Assembly: GCF_900102485.1 (NCBI RefSeq)
Contig: NZ_FNBX01000002.1
Location: 215,710 to 279,709 of the forward strand
Direction of reading: 5' to 3'
From: Desulfovibrio legallii
GTDB lineage: Bacteria; Desulfobacterota; Desulfovibrionia; Desulfovibrionales; Desulfovibrionaceae
DNA: 64,000 bases
The stretch's first letter is position 1. Every line of letters starts with the position of its first letter. A program made the position numbers and the translations under genes. The notes below the pieces were generated by a model. It did not search any database. It was not told the origin of the DNA and worked only from the letters and a program-made list of their open reading frames with translations. Below, in pieces: positions 16,937 through 25,692 of the stretch.

Positions 16937-17033
16937 TACGGCATGCTCGTTTCGGCGTTCACCAGCGCGAATGCATTCTGCTGGCGGCTCTGTACGGCTG
17001 GCGTCTGCTCGCGCGCCGCCAGGGCGTTTCACT
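16937..17033 (+). repeat. About 97-bp dispersed repeat, copy A
   Basis: From tacggcatgctcgtttcggc to ccgccagggcgtttcact this stretch aligns over its whole length, by eye at about three quarters identity, with 45113-45209. It lies in the 627-bp region between bdhA and acoR. I see no gene in this region; it otherwise holds the sigma54 promoter and enhancer-like sites, and an 8-bp inverted repeat (17160-17167 with 17183-17190) just past the acoR stop. Confidence 0.75.
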
Positions 17034-17214
17034 GCTGCACTGCCCCACTGCTCCGGGGCTGCAGGCCGCGCCGGATTCCGGCCCTGGGCGCGGCTTTTTG
17101 CGGCTGCAGCCCTTGTCGCTGGAGAACATAGCAGAGTTTTATACCATTGCATAGATCTCGCCGCCGGTCAGGATTGTACGGCCCGGCGGCTGCCATGGGG
17201 CGGGGCAGCGGGCC

Positions 17215-19320
17215 TCAGACCTCCAGGCCCAGGCGGCGCAGTTTGGCGTACAGGGTGTTGCGGCCTATGCCCAGGGCCTTGGCGGTCTGGAGCATGTTGC
17301 CTTTGTGGTGGGCCAGGGCGGCGCGAATGGCGCGGGCTTCCAGGTTGCCCAGGTTGAAGTCCGCCCCCTGGCCGTCCGCCGCGGCCCGTTGCGGGGCCAG
17401 GGGCGGCAGGGTCGGCAGGCCTTGCGGGTCCGGTGCGTCCGGCGGCAGGGCGGCGCAGCCGCCGCGCAGGTGGACGGGCAGGTGTTCCGGCAGAATACAG
17501 GCCCCGTGGGCCATATTGACGGCAAATTCCATGCTGTGCACCAGCTGGCGCACGTTGCCCGGCCAGTCGTAGTCCTCCAGCAGGCGCAGGGCCTGCACCG
17601 AGAGCCCGCCGAAGGGCAGGCCGTAGTCCCGGCAGAGGCGGCGGCAGTGCTGCTCCGCAATGAGCCCGATGTCTTCCCGGCGTTGGCGCAGGGGGGGGAT
17701 TTCCAGGGCCAGCACATGGATGCGGTAGAACAGGTCTTCGCGAAAAGTGCCGGCGGCCAGGAGCTGGTCCAGGTCGCGGTTGGTGGCGGTGATGAGGCGA
17801 AAGTCCACCCGGAGGCTTTCCTTGCCGCCCACCCTGGTGACGCAGCGCTCCTCCAGGGGGCGGAGCAGGTTGACCTGCATTTCCAGGGGCATTTCGGAAA
17901 TTTCGTCCAGAAAGAGCGTGCCCTTGTTGGCCTGCTCAAACTTGCCGGGGCGGCCTTTTTCCACCGCGCCGGTGAAGGCCCCGCGTTCATAGCCGAAAAG
18001 CTCGCTCTGGATCAGGTCGCGCGGCAGCGCGCCGCAGTTGATGGCCACAAAGGGGCCTGCCGCGCGGGCGCTGGCCGCGTGGATGGCCCGGGCAAAAAGC
18101 TCCTTGCCTGTGCCGGTTTCGCCGTGCAGCAGGATGGCGGCCGGGCCCTGGGCCATGTGCCGGGCCTGCTCCACCACCCTGGCCATGACGGCGCTGCGGT
18201 AGAGGATGCCGCCGAAGGGGCCTTTTTCCTCCCGGCGGCCGGGCAAAGCGCGCTGCGGCGGGGCCGTGCGCGCGGGGGCGTCGGTCTGCAGGGTGATGAG
18301 GGTGTAGCGGTTTTCTTCCGCGCCGGTGCTGAACGGTATGGCCTGGGCGTGCAGGTCGGGGCGCACGCGGCAGCGCAGGGGGCGGCTTTCGGCGCAGCCC
18401 GCGCGCTCCCGTTCGCGCAGGGAGAGGTTGTAGTCAAAGAAGGTTTCCGCCGGACAGCCGCGCACTGTTCCGTTTTGGCGCAGCAGGCGTTCGGCCAGGT
18501 CATTGGCGTAGGTCACCGCGCCGTGCGCGTCCACCATGACCACGCCCACAGGCATGGTGCTGAACAGGGTGTTGAGCAGGGCGCGGGATTTGTTCTCCAT
18601 CGTGGCCAGAGAGGCGTTGAGCAGCAGGCGCTCGATCTCGCGGGCGGCGCTCACGGCTATCCAGAGCGCCTGGCTGTGGTCGGCCGTGGCCGGGCCGGAA
18701 ATGTCGAAACAGCCCCAAAGGTGCCCGAAGGGCGTGAAGATGGGCGCGGCGGAACAACCCCAGGCCTGGTGACTGCTGCAAAAATGTTCCTTGCCCATGA
18801 CCTGGGCGGGAATGCCGTCCCCCAGGGCCAGGCTGATGGCGTTGGTGCCCACGCTCTGCTCCGACCACACCGCCCCAGGCCCGAAGTAGAGCTTGTCCGC
18901 CTGGAGCAGCACTTCCTTGCTGCCGCAGGTGCGCAGGATGCGGCCGTGGGATTCGGCCACGGTGATCAGCAGGCCCTTGTGGCGCACCTGCTCGTAGGCC
19001 CGGCGTTCCACATGGGCGGCCAGCTCGGCGTATACGGCGGCCTGCGGCTCGATCTGACTTGCCGGGGCAAATTCCGCGCAGTGGGGCATGAGCGGGTCCA
19101 CGCCCAGTGCGCGGCAGCGTCGCCAGGAATCGGCAATGGGCCGGGGCAGATCGAGGTCTGTGATTTTGCCGCTGCGGATAAAGGCTTCCCACGCGGCGCG
19201 GCGGCCCGCCCCGCCCTGGCTGCTGGCCCAGAGCAGCGGGCCCGGCTTCTGCCCCGGCGCTTCTTCGGAAACTTCGTGGCGCATTTCGAACACGTCGCCG
19301 TTGCGCTGCAGTACATACAT
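17215..19320 (-). CDS. acoR: Sigma54-dependent activator of acetoin catabolism, AcoR type
   Basis: Enhancer-binding protein of 701 aa that presumably senses acetoin and activates sigma54 promoters. The start at 19320 (MYVLQRNGD) follows GGGAGTTTTTGC. Domains in order: GAF-type sensor (about 60-210, including NAISLALGDGIPAQVMG), PAS-like segment (about 225-330), AAA+ ATPase with Walker A GETGTGKE near 400, sigma54-contact loop GAFTGA near 448 and arginine-finger region, then a Fis-type HTH at the C-terminus (ALGIGRNTLYAKLRRLG). This architecture is that of AcoR. It is divergent from the aco operon, and the shared intergenic region carries an inverted repeat likely to be its binding site. Confidence 0.9.
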   Translation of the reverse strand: MYVLQRNGDVFEMRHEVSEEAPGQKPGPLLWASSQGGAGRRAAWEAFIRSGKITDLDLPRPIADSWRRCRALGVDPLMPHCAEFAPASQIEPQAAVYAELAAHVERRAYEQVRHKGLLITVAESHGRILRTCGSKEVLLQADKLYFGPGAVWSEQSVGTNAISLALGDGIPAQVMGKEHFCSSHQAWGCSAAPIFTPFGHLWGCFDISGPATADHSQALWIAVSAAREIERLLLNASLATMENKSRALLNTLFSTMPVGVVMVDAHGAVTYANDLAERLLRQNGTVRGCPAETFFDYNLSLRERERAGCAESRPLRCRVRPDLHAQAIPFSTGAEENRYTLITLQTDAPARTAPPQRALPGRREEKGPFGGILYRSAVMARVVEQARHMAQGPAAILLHGETGTGKELFARAIHAASARAAGPFVAINCGALPRDLIQSELFGYERGAFTGAVEKGRPGKFEQANKGTLFLDEISEMPLEMQVNLLRPLEERCVTRVGGKESLRVDFRLITATNRDLDQLLAAGTFREDLFYRIHVLALEIPPLRQRREDIGLIAEQHCRRLCRDYGLPFGGLSVQALRLLEDYDWPGNVRQLVHSMEFAVNMAHGACILPEHLPVHLRGGCAALPPDAPDPQGLPTLPPLAPQRAAADGQGADFNLGNLEARAIRAALAHHKGNMLQTAKALGIGRNTLYAKLRRLGLEV

Positions 19321-19531
19321 GCAAAAACTCCCGCCGGCCGGGCCATCCGGGGGGTGATGGCGGCCCGCTTTGCAAATCATACTACCCTAATCCGAACGGG
19401 ATGGGAAGGGTAGGCCGCAAAACTGTCAGTCGGAAAAAAGCGTGCGTCGGCAAGCGGATACGCATCGCTTCCGAAGGTTTTTTTGCTTGCGGCGGGCTGC
19501 GGTTCAGGGTGGTGTTCGCCCTTGGCGCGGG

Positions 19532-19548
19532 TGTTCCGATCCTGAACA
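19532..19548 (+). promoter_or_regulatory. Candidate AcoR enhancer site upstream of acoC1
   Basis: Perfect TGTTC-N7-GAACA (extended: GTGTTC-N7-GAACAC, 19531-19549), about 60 bp upstream of the sigma54 promoter at 19610. Same half-sites and same spacer length as the site before the butanediol dehydrogenase. Confidence 0.65.
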
Positions 19549-19609
19549 CAAGGGTGGTTCCACACTCCAGCGCAAAAATAAAAATTAATAATTTTGCTAA
19601 GTTGTAAAC

Positions 19610-19625
19610 TGGTATCAGAGTTGCA
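19610..19625 (+). promoter_or_regulatory. Sigma54 (-24/-12) promoter of the aco operon
   Basis: TGGTAT-CAGAG-TTGCA: GG and GC are 10 bp apart and the -12 element TTGCA matches consensus exactly. The predicted start is near 19637, about 36 nt before the acoC1 ATG at 19673. The rest of 19321-19672 holds the enhancer-like inverted repeat and an AT-rich stretch (19575-19600) that could be an IHF-type bend. Confidence 0.8.
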
Positions 19626-19672
19626 TAGGCATCTGGCATCAAAGCGTGCCAACAAGGCAAGGAGGTAAGCGG

Positions 19673-20893
19673 ATGGCCTACGAAGTGCAAATGCCCAAAT
19701 GGGGCCTGACCATGAAAACCGGCAAGATTGCGCGCTGGCTGGTGGACGAGGGCGGGGCCGTAAGCGCCGGGCAGCCCCTGCTGGAAGTGGAGACGGACAA
19801 GATCACCAACGTGGTGGAGGCTCCGGCCGGCGGCGTGCTCCTTAAGATTCTTTCTCCCCAGGGCGAAGTGGTGCCGGTGATGCAGGTCATCGGCGTCATC
19901 GGCGAAGCCGGCGAGGCCGTGGCCGCCTCTGCGGGCGCTTCTGCGGATGCCGCCGCGCCTGCCGCCGCTGCCGCTCCCGCTGCATCTGGCGGCAAGGCCG
20001 CCGCCCCCGCCGCCAAAGCCGCTTCGGGCGAGGTGCGGGCCATGCCCGCTGCCCGGCGTCTGGCCAGGGAACTGGGCGTGGATCTGGCCGCCGTTGCCGG
20101 CACGGGCCGTGACGGCGCCGTGACGGAAAAAGACGTGCGCGCTGCCCACGAGGCGGCCCAGAAGGCCCCCGCCGCCGCGCCTGTGGCCCCCTGCGAGGCA
20201 ACGGACGACGAGATCATCCCTATGGAAGGGATGCGCAAGCTCATTGCCGACAACATGCAGGCCAGCCTGCAGAACGCCGCCCAGCTTACGGTCTTTGTGG
20301 AAGCGGACGTGACGGAAATGGTGGCCCTGCGCGAGGCCATGCTGGCCCGCCACAAAAAGGATCCGGACTACCGGCTCTCCTACAACGACATCATCTGCTT
20401 TGCCGTGTGCCGGGCGCTCAAGCAGCACCCCATCATGAACAGCACCCTGCAGGAGGACGGCATCCACCTGCACAAGCACGTCAACCTGGGCGTGGCCGTC
20501 TCTCTGGAGACGGGCCTTATCGTGCCCAATGTGAAGAACGCCGACGACTGCGGTCTGGAAGAGCTCAAAAGCCGCGTGCGCGACGTGGCCAAGCGCGCCC
20601 GTCAGGGCGGCCTTTCCATGGATGAAATCCAGGGCGGCAGCTTCACCATCTCTAACGTGAGCATGCTGGGCGTGGACGGCTTCACCCCCATCATCAACCC
20701 GCCGGAGACGGCCATCCTGGGCGTGGGCCGCGTGGCGGAGAAAGCCGGCGTGGCGGAAGGCGTGGTCTGCCCGCGCAAGATGATGACCCTTTCGCTGACC
20801 TTCAACCATATGGTGACCGACGGCGGCCCGGCCATGAACTTTTTGCGCACCCTGGCGGACATGCTGGAAAAACCCGTGCGCATGCTGGGCTGA
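19673..20893 (+). CDS. acoC: Dihydrolipoamide acetyltransferase E2 of acetoin dehydrogenase, first copy
   Basis: Lipoylated core subunit (406 aa) that transfers the acetyl group from E1-bound TPP to CoA, giving acetyl-CoA. The ATG at 19673 follows AAGGAGGTAAGCGG. Lipoyl domain at 1-75 with the lipoyl lysine K43 in VETDKITN; an Ala/Pro linker; one peripheral subunit-binding domain at about 119-160 (PAARRLARELGVDLAAVAGT); then the catalytic domain with the active-site histidine in FNHMVTDGG. First gene of the operon, directly behind the sigma54 promoter. A second, diverged E2 (acoC2) lies 5 kb downstream in the same operon. Confidence 0.9.
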   Translation: MAYEVQMPKWGLTMKTGKIARWLVDEGGAVSAGQPLLEVETDKITNVVEAPAGGVLLKILSPQGEVVPVMQVIGVIGEAGEAVAASAGASADAAAPAAAAAPAASGGKAAAPAAKAASGEVRAMPAARRLARELGVDLAAVAGTGRDGAVTEKDVRAAHEAAQKAPAAAPVAPCEATDDEIIPMEGMRKLIADNMQASLQNAAQLTVFVEADVTEMVALREAMLARHKKDPDYRLSYNDIICFAVCRALKQHPIMNSTLQEDGIHLHKHVNLGVAVSLETGLIVPNVKNADDCGLEELKSRVRDVAKRARQGGLSMDEIQGGSFTISNVSMLGVDGFTPIINPPETAILGVGRVAEKAGVAEGVVCPRKMMTLSLTFNHMVTDGGPAMNFLRTLADMLEKPVRMLG

Positions 20894-20925
20894 ACCCCTG
20901 GATTTGAAGGAAAAAGGAGAGCGCC

Positions 20926-21288
20926 ATGCAACAGCGGTTTGTGGTGGAGCTGGGCACCGGCGCGGATCTGCACGGCGCGGACATGACCAAGGCCGCCGTG
21001 CGGGCCGTGAAAAACGCCATCTCGCGTTCCTGCCTCTGCGGTCTGGTAGAGGTGCTTGGACGCACGCGCTTTGAAGGCGTGCGCGTGCATGTGCGCGTGG
21101 GCGTGCCGGAGCCGGGCGCGGTGGATAAGGAAGCCGTGCTGGCGGCCGTGCCCATCGGCGAAAAAAGCATTGAGGTCACGCCCGGCGGCCTGCGCGCGCC
21201 GGGGCTGGAAGTGGCCTGCTTCGGCCCTGGGTGCAGCGATATCGTCATGGCCTGCGCGGCCCTGACCGTTTCTGTGGACATGGAGTAA
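20926..21288 (+). CDS. Lin0512-family conserved protein
   Basis: Small protein (120 aa) of the Lin0512 family, recognised by the N-terminus FVVELGTGADLHGADMTKAAVRAV and the C-terminal CFGPGCSDIVMACAALTV. The biochemical function is not known. It lies between acoC1 and acoA with short gaps (32 and 33 bp) and its own ribosome site AAAGGAGAGCGCC, so it is part of the acetoin operon. I recall family members appearing in similar positions in other aco clusters, which suggests a role with the complex or with acetoin, but this is inference. Confidence 0.8.
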   Translation: MQQRFVVELGTGADLHGADMTKAAVRAVKNAISRSCLCGLVEVLGRTRFEGVRVHVRVGVPEPGAVDKEAVLAAVPIGEKSIEVTPGGLRAPGLEVACFGPGCSDIVMACAALTVSVDME

Positions 21289-21321
21289 CGCGGCGCAACA
21301 ATCAGCAACGAGGAGTAGACC

Positions 21322-22284
21322 ATGAAACATCCCGACAAGAAGGTCCTGCTGGACATGTTCAGCACCATGACCAAGATTCGTCTGTTTGAAGGCGAATTGC
21401 AGAAGTTCTTCGCGGCCGGCAAGATCCCCGGTTTCGTGCACCTGTATCTTGGGGAGGAGGCCACGGCCACCGGCGCCTGCGCCGCCCTTAAGAAGACGGA
21501 CATGATCACCAGCACCCACCGCGGCCACGGCCACTGCCTGGCCAAGGGCGGGGACCTCAAGCTCATGATGGCCGAAATCTACGGCCGCTCCACCGGCTAC
21601 TGCAAGGGCAAGGGCGGCTCCATGCACATTGCGGACTTCAATATCGGCATCCTCGGCGCCAACGGCATCGTGGGCGGCGGCGGCCCCCTGGCCGTGGGCG
21701 CGGCCCTGAGCTGCCAGTACAAGGACAACAAGGGCGTGTGCGCCTGCTTCTTCGGCGACGGCGCTTCCAACCAGGGCACCACCCAGGAATCCCTGAACAT
21801 GGCCAGCGCCTGGAAGCTGCCCGTTATCTTTATCAATGAAAACAATGGCTACGGCATATCCTGCCCGCAGAGCAAGTCCATGGCCATCACCGACATCGCC
21901 GACCGCGCGGCCGCTTACGACATGCCCGGCGTGGTGGTGGACGGCAACGACGTCCTGGCCGTGTACGAGGCCGTGAGCGTGGCCGTGGAGCGCGCCCGCA
22001 AAGGCCAGGGCCCCTCGCTCATCGAGTGCAAGACTTACCGCTGGCGCGGCCACTTTGAAGGCGACGCCTGCGTCTACCGCTCCGAGAAGGAGCTGGAGGA
22101 ATGGAAGGCCAAGGATCCCATCCCGCGCTTCGCCCAAAAACTGGTGGAAACCAAAACCGCCACCCAGGCGGAACTGGACGCCGTCACCGCCCAGGTGCGG
22201 GCCGATGTGGACGCCGCCGTGAAGTTTGCGGAGGAAAGCCCCTTCCCCACCACGGCGGACCTGCTGGACGACGTGTACGCCTGA
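21322..22284 (+). CDS. acoA: Acetoin dehydrogenase E1, alpha subunit (TPP-dependent)
   Basis: With AcoB this 320-aa subunit cleaves acetoin by TPP chemistry to acetaldehyde and a lipoyl-bound acetyl group. Start at 21322 after GAGGAGTAGACC. The TPP/Mg motif is GDGASNQGTTQESLNMASAW...NENN. The substrate-side regions RGHGHCLAKGGDLK and KGKGGSMHIAD are typical of E1-alpha of the acetoin and pyruvate dehydrogenase families. Placement next to acoB, acoX and a diacetyl reductase favours acetoin over pyruvate. Confidence 0.92.
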   Translation: MKHPDKKVLLDMFSTMTKIRLFEGELQKFFAAGKIPGFVHLYLGEEATATGACAALKKTDMITSTHRGHGHCLAKGGDLKLMMAEIYGRSTGYCKGKGGSMHIADFNIGILGANGIVGGGGPLAVGAALSCQYKDNKGVCACFFGDGASNQGTTQESLNMASAWKLPVIFINENNGYGISCPQSKSMAITDIADRAAAYDMPGVVVDGNDVLAVYEAVSVAVERARKGQGPSLIECKTYRWRGHFEGDACVYRSEKELEEWKAKDPIPRFAQKLVETKTATQAELDAVTAQVRADVDAAVKFAEESPFPTTADLLDDVYA

Positions 22285-22356
22285 CGCCTGCGCGCGGGCC
22301 GGTGAGGACGGATTTTTACGCAGTTACCTTCAGCTTTTTCAGATATGGAGAACTCT

Positions 22357-23331
22357 ATGGCGACCAAAACGTATCTGCAGGCGCTTAACGACGCCATGCG
22401 GCAGGAGATGGAGCGGGACGAAAACGTGTTCATCATCGGTGAGGATGTGGGCAAGTTTGGCGGTTGCTTCGGCGTAACCCAGGGCCTGTTCGACACCTTC
22501 GGCGAGCGCCGTGTGCGCGATACCCCCATTACCGAGAGCGCCATTGTGGGCGCTGCCGCCGGCGCTGCCGCCGCGGGCCTGCGCCCCATTGCGGAACTCA
22601 TGTTTGTGGATTTCATTGGCGTGGCCATGGACCAGTTGTTCAACCAGGCCGCCAAAATGCACTATATGTTCGGCGGCAAGGCCAAGGTGCCCATGGTGTT
22701 GCGCATGCCCCAGGGCGCGGGCGTGGGCGCGGCGGCCCAGCACTCGCAGAGCCTGGAAGCCTGGTTCATGCACATCCCGGGCATCAAGGTCTGCATTCCC
22801 TCCACCCCGGCCGATGCCAAGGGCCTGCTCATCAGCGCCATCCGTGACGACAACCCCGTGATCTTCCTGGAACACAAGATCCTCTACGGCGTGGAAGGCG
22901 AAGTGGACGACGCCCTGTATGAAATCCCCATGGGCGTGGGCGACATCAAGCGCGAAGGCACGGACGTGACCGTGGTGGCCACCTCCCTTATGGTCCACAC
23001 CGCGCTGGAAGCCGCCGAGCGCCTGGCCAAGGAAGGCATCAGCGTGGAAGTGGTGGACCCCCGCTGCCTGGTGCCCCTGGATAAAGAACTGATCCTCAAT
23101 TCCGTGAAAAAAACCCACGCCCTGGTGGTGGCCCACGAGGCTGTCAAGAACGCCGGCGCGGGCGCGGAAATCGCCGCCATGGTGGCCGAAGAGGCCCTGG
23201 ATTATCTGGACGCCCCCATCGTGCGCGTGGGCGCGCCTTTCTGCCCCGTGCCCTTCAGCCCGCCGCTGGAAAAGGCCTACATCCCCGACGCGGACAAGAT
23301 CGTGGCGGCGGTCAAGTCTTTGCGGCAATAA
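22357..23331 (+). CDS. acoB: Acetoin dehydrogenase E1, beta subunit
   Basis: Beta subunit of 324 aa that forms the E1 heterotetramer with AcoA. The start at 22357 (MATKTYLQALNDAMRQEM) is preceded by GGAG at a 6-bp spacing; an ATG four codons earlier overlaps that ribosome site and is less likely. Motifs: the E1-beta TPP glutamate region VFIIGEDVGKFGG, DTPITESAIVGAAAGAA, and the C-terminal transketolase domain with VEVVDPRCLVPLDKE. About 70 bp separate it from acoA. Confidence 0.92.
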   Translation: MATKTYLQALNDAMRQEMERDENVFIIGEDVGKFGGCFGVTQGLFDTFGERRVRDTPITESAIVGAAAGAAAAGLRPIAELMFVDFIGVAMDQLFNQAAKMHYMFGGKAKVPMVLRMPQGAGVGAAAQHSQSLEAWFMHIPGIKVCIPSTPADAKGLLISAIRDDNPVIFLEHKILYGVEGEVDDALYEIPMGVGDIKREGTDVTVVATSLMVHTALEAAERLAKEGISVEVVDPRCLVPLDKELILNSVKKTHALVVAHEAVKNAGAGAEIAAMVAEEALDYLDAPIVRVGAPFCPVPFSPPLEKAYIPDADKIVAAVKSLRQ

Positions 23332-23403
23332 GCAGTACGCGTTCACGGCCGCAGGCTGCCCCTTGGGCGCGCCGCCTGCGGCCCCATGTCCACCGGAGTC
23401 ACC

Positions 23404-24417
23404 GTGAAAGCAGCAATCATAGCCAATCCCGCTTCAGGCAAGGACATCCGCCGTCTTGTCGCCCACGGCAGCGTGTTCGACAACCAGGAAAAAGTGCGCA
23501 TGGTGCGCCGCATCCTGGTGGGGCTGGCCGCAGCGGGCGTGCGCGACGTGCTCTATATGCCCGAAGGCTACGGCATCGTGCCGCGCGCCCTGGGCGATCT
23601 CGACGCCCTGGAAACGCCCGTGAACGTGGCTCCGGTGGATATTTACGCGCACAACACGCAGGAGGATACGGTCAACGCCGCCGCCGCCATGCAGGAGGCG
23701 GGCGTGGCCGTCATCATCGTCATGGGCGGGGACGGCACCAGCCGCGCCGCCTGTAAAGGCGCGCGGCAGACGCCCATTCTGCCCCTCTCCACCGGCACCA
23801 ACAACGTCTTCCCCATCATGGCCGAGGCCACGGTGGCGGGGCTGGCCGCCGGGGTGCTGGCCTGCGGCGGCGTGAGCCGCGACGAAGGCTGCACTCGGCC
23901 CACCTATCTGGAAGTGCTGGTGAACGGGGCTGTGCGCGACCTAGCCCTGGTGGACGTGGCCGTGTACGACGACATCTTTCTGGCCTCCCGCGCGGTGTGG
24001 GACATTACCAGGGTAAGCCAGTTGTTCTGCTCGCGCTGCAAGCCGGAAAGCATCGGCCTCTCCGCCGTGGGGGGGCAGCTGGAGCGCATCGGGCCTGAGG
24101 AGCCGCGCGGCCTTGCTCTGGAGCTTGATCCGGACTTCGCCTGCAAGGTGCGGGCGGCCATCTGCCCTGGGCTGTTCGCCGACGTGGGCGTGGCCAAGGT
24201 GCGCGAAATGCGGCCCGGAGCGGCGGTTCCCGTGGGGCTTGCGCCTTGCGTGCTGGCCCTGGACGGCGAGCGCGAGGTGGAGGTGCACGCGGAAGAGCGC
24301 GCCGCCGTGCGCCTGGCCCAGGACAGGCTCTATGTGGCGGATGTGGAAAAAATTCTGGAATACGCCCGGCAGCGCGGCCTTTTCCTGCGCGGCGCGCAGG
24401 TCTGCTACGCCAACTGA
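23404..24417 (+). CDS. acoX: AcoX protein, ATP-NAD kinase-like fold
   Basis: Protein of about 337 aa of the NAD-kinase/diacylglycerol-kinase-like superfamily found in acetoin operons. Motifs: IANPASGKDIRRLV at the N-terminus and MGGDGTSRAAC, the nucleotide-binding GGDGT box. I chose the GTG at 23404 because CCGGAG lies 5 bp before it; an ATG at 23386 is in frame but has no ribosome site. AcoX is not needed for the dehydrogenase reaction in the systems where it was studied, and its substrate is unresolved. Confidence 0.85.
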   Translation: MKAAIIANPASGKDIRRLVAHGSVFDNQEKVRMVRRILVGLAAAGVRDVLYMPEGYGIVPRALGDLDALETPVNVAPVDIYAHNTQEDTVNAAAAMQEAGVAVIIVMGGDGTSRAACKGARQTPILPLSTGTNNVFPIMAEATVAGLAAGVLACGGVSRDEGCTRPTYLEVLVNGAVRDLALVDVAVYDDIFLASRAVWDITRVSQLFCSRCKPESIGLSAVGGQLERIGPEEPRGLALELDPDFACKVRAAICPGLFADVGVAKVREMRPGAAVPVGLAPCVLALDGEREVEVHAEERAAVRLAQDRLYVADVEKILEYARQRGLFLRGAQVCYAN

Positions 24418-24451
24418 ACTTTTTGAGCGCCCTGAGCGGCAAGGAGCGGGT

Positions 24452-24763
24452 ATGAAACTGAAGGCGGCATTCATCTTTGTGACCCCCAAGGCGGAAAACA
24501 GCCAGGAAGCCGTGTACCGCACCTGGACGCGCACCCCCGGTGTGGACCTGCTGACCATTGGCGTCACGTCCTACGCCCAGGCCGTGGAAGCGGCCCAAAA
24601 GGCCGTAAACGAGGAAGGCTGCGGCGCCATAGAACTGTGCGGCGGCTTCGGCCACGCCGGCGCGGCGGCCGTGGCCAAGGCCGTGAACGTGCCCGTGGGC
24701 GTGGTGCGCTTTGACGTGCACCCCGGCCTTGGCAACGCCAGCGGCGATACAGTGTTCGCCTGA
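24452..24763 (+). CDS. Small conserved protein, DUF6506-like
   Basis: Protein of 103 aa starting MKLKAAFIFVTPKAENSQ, after AAGGAGCGGGT. It contains a conserved central motif AIELCGGFGHAGAAAVAKAV and ends VRFDVHPGLGNASGDTVFA. I associate this pattern with the DUF6506 family, with moderate certainty; no reaction is known. It sits between acoX and the diacetyl/acetoin reductase with a normal operon spacing, so it probably belongs to the acetoin system. Confidence 0.6.
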   Translation: MKLKAAFIFVTPKAENSQEAVYRTWTRTPGVDLLTIGVTSYAQAVEAAQKAVNEEGCGAIELCGGFGHAGAAAVAKAVNVPVGVVRFDVHPGLGNASGDTVFA

Positions 24764-24844
24764 GCGCGCCAACGGCGCGGGCGTCCGGATTCCCCCGTGC
24801 GGCGGTTGCCCCGCCGCTCCCCCCAACCTGAGGAGGAAACGAGC

Positions 24845-25624
24845 ATGGCTATCAACGGCAAAGTGGCATTGGTCACGGGCGCGGCCCGCGGCATTGGCCG
24901 GGGCATTGCCCTGCGGCTGGCCAAGGACGGCGCGGACATCGCCCTGGTGGACCTGAACAAGGACAACCTTGCGAAGACGGCCGGCGAGGTGCGCGCCCTG
25001 GGACGCAAAGCCGCCGTCATCGGCGCGGACGTGAGCGACCGGGCCCAGGTTTTCGCTGCTGTGGAACAGGCGGAAAAGGAGCTGGGCGGCTTTGACATTA
25101 TGGTCAACAACGCGGGCATCTGTCAGGTGCAGCCTTTGCTGGAGGTCACGCCTGAGGAAGTGGCGCGCATCTTCAGCATCAACGTCAACGGCGTGCTGTG
25201 GGGCATTCAGGCGGCTGCGTCCAAGTTTATGGCGCGCGGCCAGAAGGGCAAGATCATCAGCGCTTCTTCCATCGCCGGGCACGACGGCTTCATGATGCTC
25301 GGCGCATACAGCGCCACCAAATTCGCCGTGCGCGGGCTCATCCAGGCGGCCGCGCGGGAGCTGGCCTCCAGGGGCATTACGGTCAACGCCTACTGCCCCG
25401 GCATTGTGGGCACGGACATGTGGGTGGAGATCGACGCCCGTTTTGCTGAGCTGACCGGCGCGCCCAAGGGCGAAACGTTCAAAAAGTATTGCGAGGGCAT
25501 TGCCCTGGGCCGGCCCGAAACGCCGGAGGACGTGGCCGCCCTGGTGTCCTATCTGGCCGGGCCGGACTCAGACTACATGACCGGCCAGGCACTTCTTATT
25601 GATGGCGGGATGGTCTACCGCTGA
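24845..25624 (+). CDS. budC: Short-chain dehydrogenase, diacetyl/acetoin reductase type
   Basis: Classical SDR of 259 aa, start at 24845 after GAGGAGGAAACGAGC. Cofactor motif [14 protein letters not shown] at [10 protein letters not shown], catalytic Ser in [10 protein letters not shown], and YSATKFAV giving the YxxxK pair. The C-terminus GMVYR and the [11 protein letters not shown] stretch resemble ButA/BudC (S-acetoin-forming diacetyl reductase, also meso-butanediol dehydrogenase). Together with bdhA this would give two stereospecific routes between butanediol, acetoin and diacetyl. Exact stereospecificity cannot be read from sequence. Confidence 0.82.
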   Translation: MAINGKVALVTGAARGIGRGIALRLAKDGADIALVDLNKDNLAKTAGEVRALGRKAAVIGADVSDRAQVFAAVEQAEKELGGFDIMVNNAGICQVQPLLEVTPEEVARIFSINVNGVLWGIQAAASKFMARGQKGKIISASSIAGHDGFMMLGAYSATKFAVRGLIQAAARELASRGITVNAYCPGIVGTDMWVEIDARFAELTGAPKGETFKKYCEGIALGRPETPEDVAALVSYLAGPDSDYMTGQALLIDGGMVYR

Positions 25625-25692
25625 GGCCGGGCTGATGCCGACACGGGCGCGGGGCCAAAAGCCGCACAAGTCTAACGCAGCAGGAGAGAGCA

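Noticed and set aside
17140-17160. Second sigma54-like promoter on - (TGGTATAAAACTCTGCT)
   Set aside because: The GG and GC are 11 bp apart instead of 10, a spacing that is normally not tolerated, and a better promoter lies closer to bdhA.
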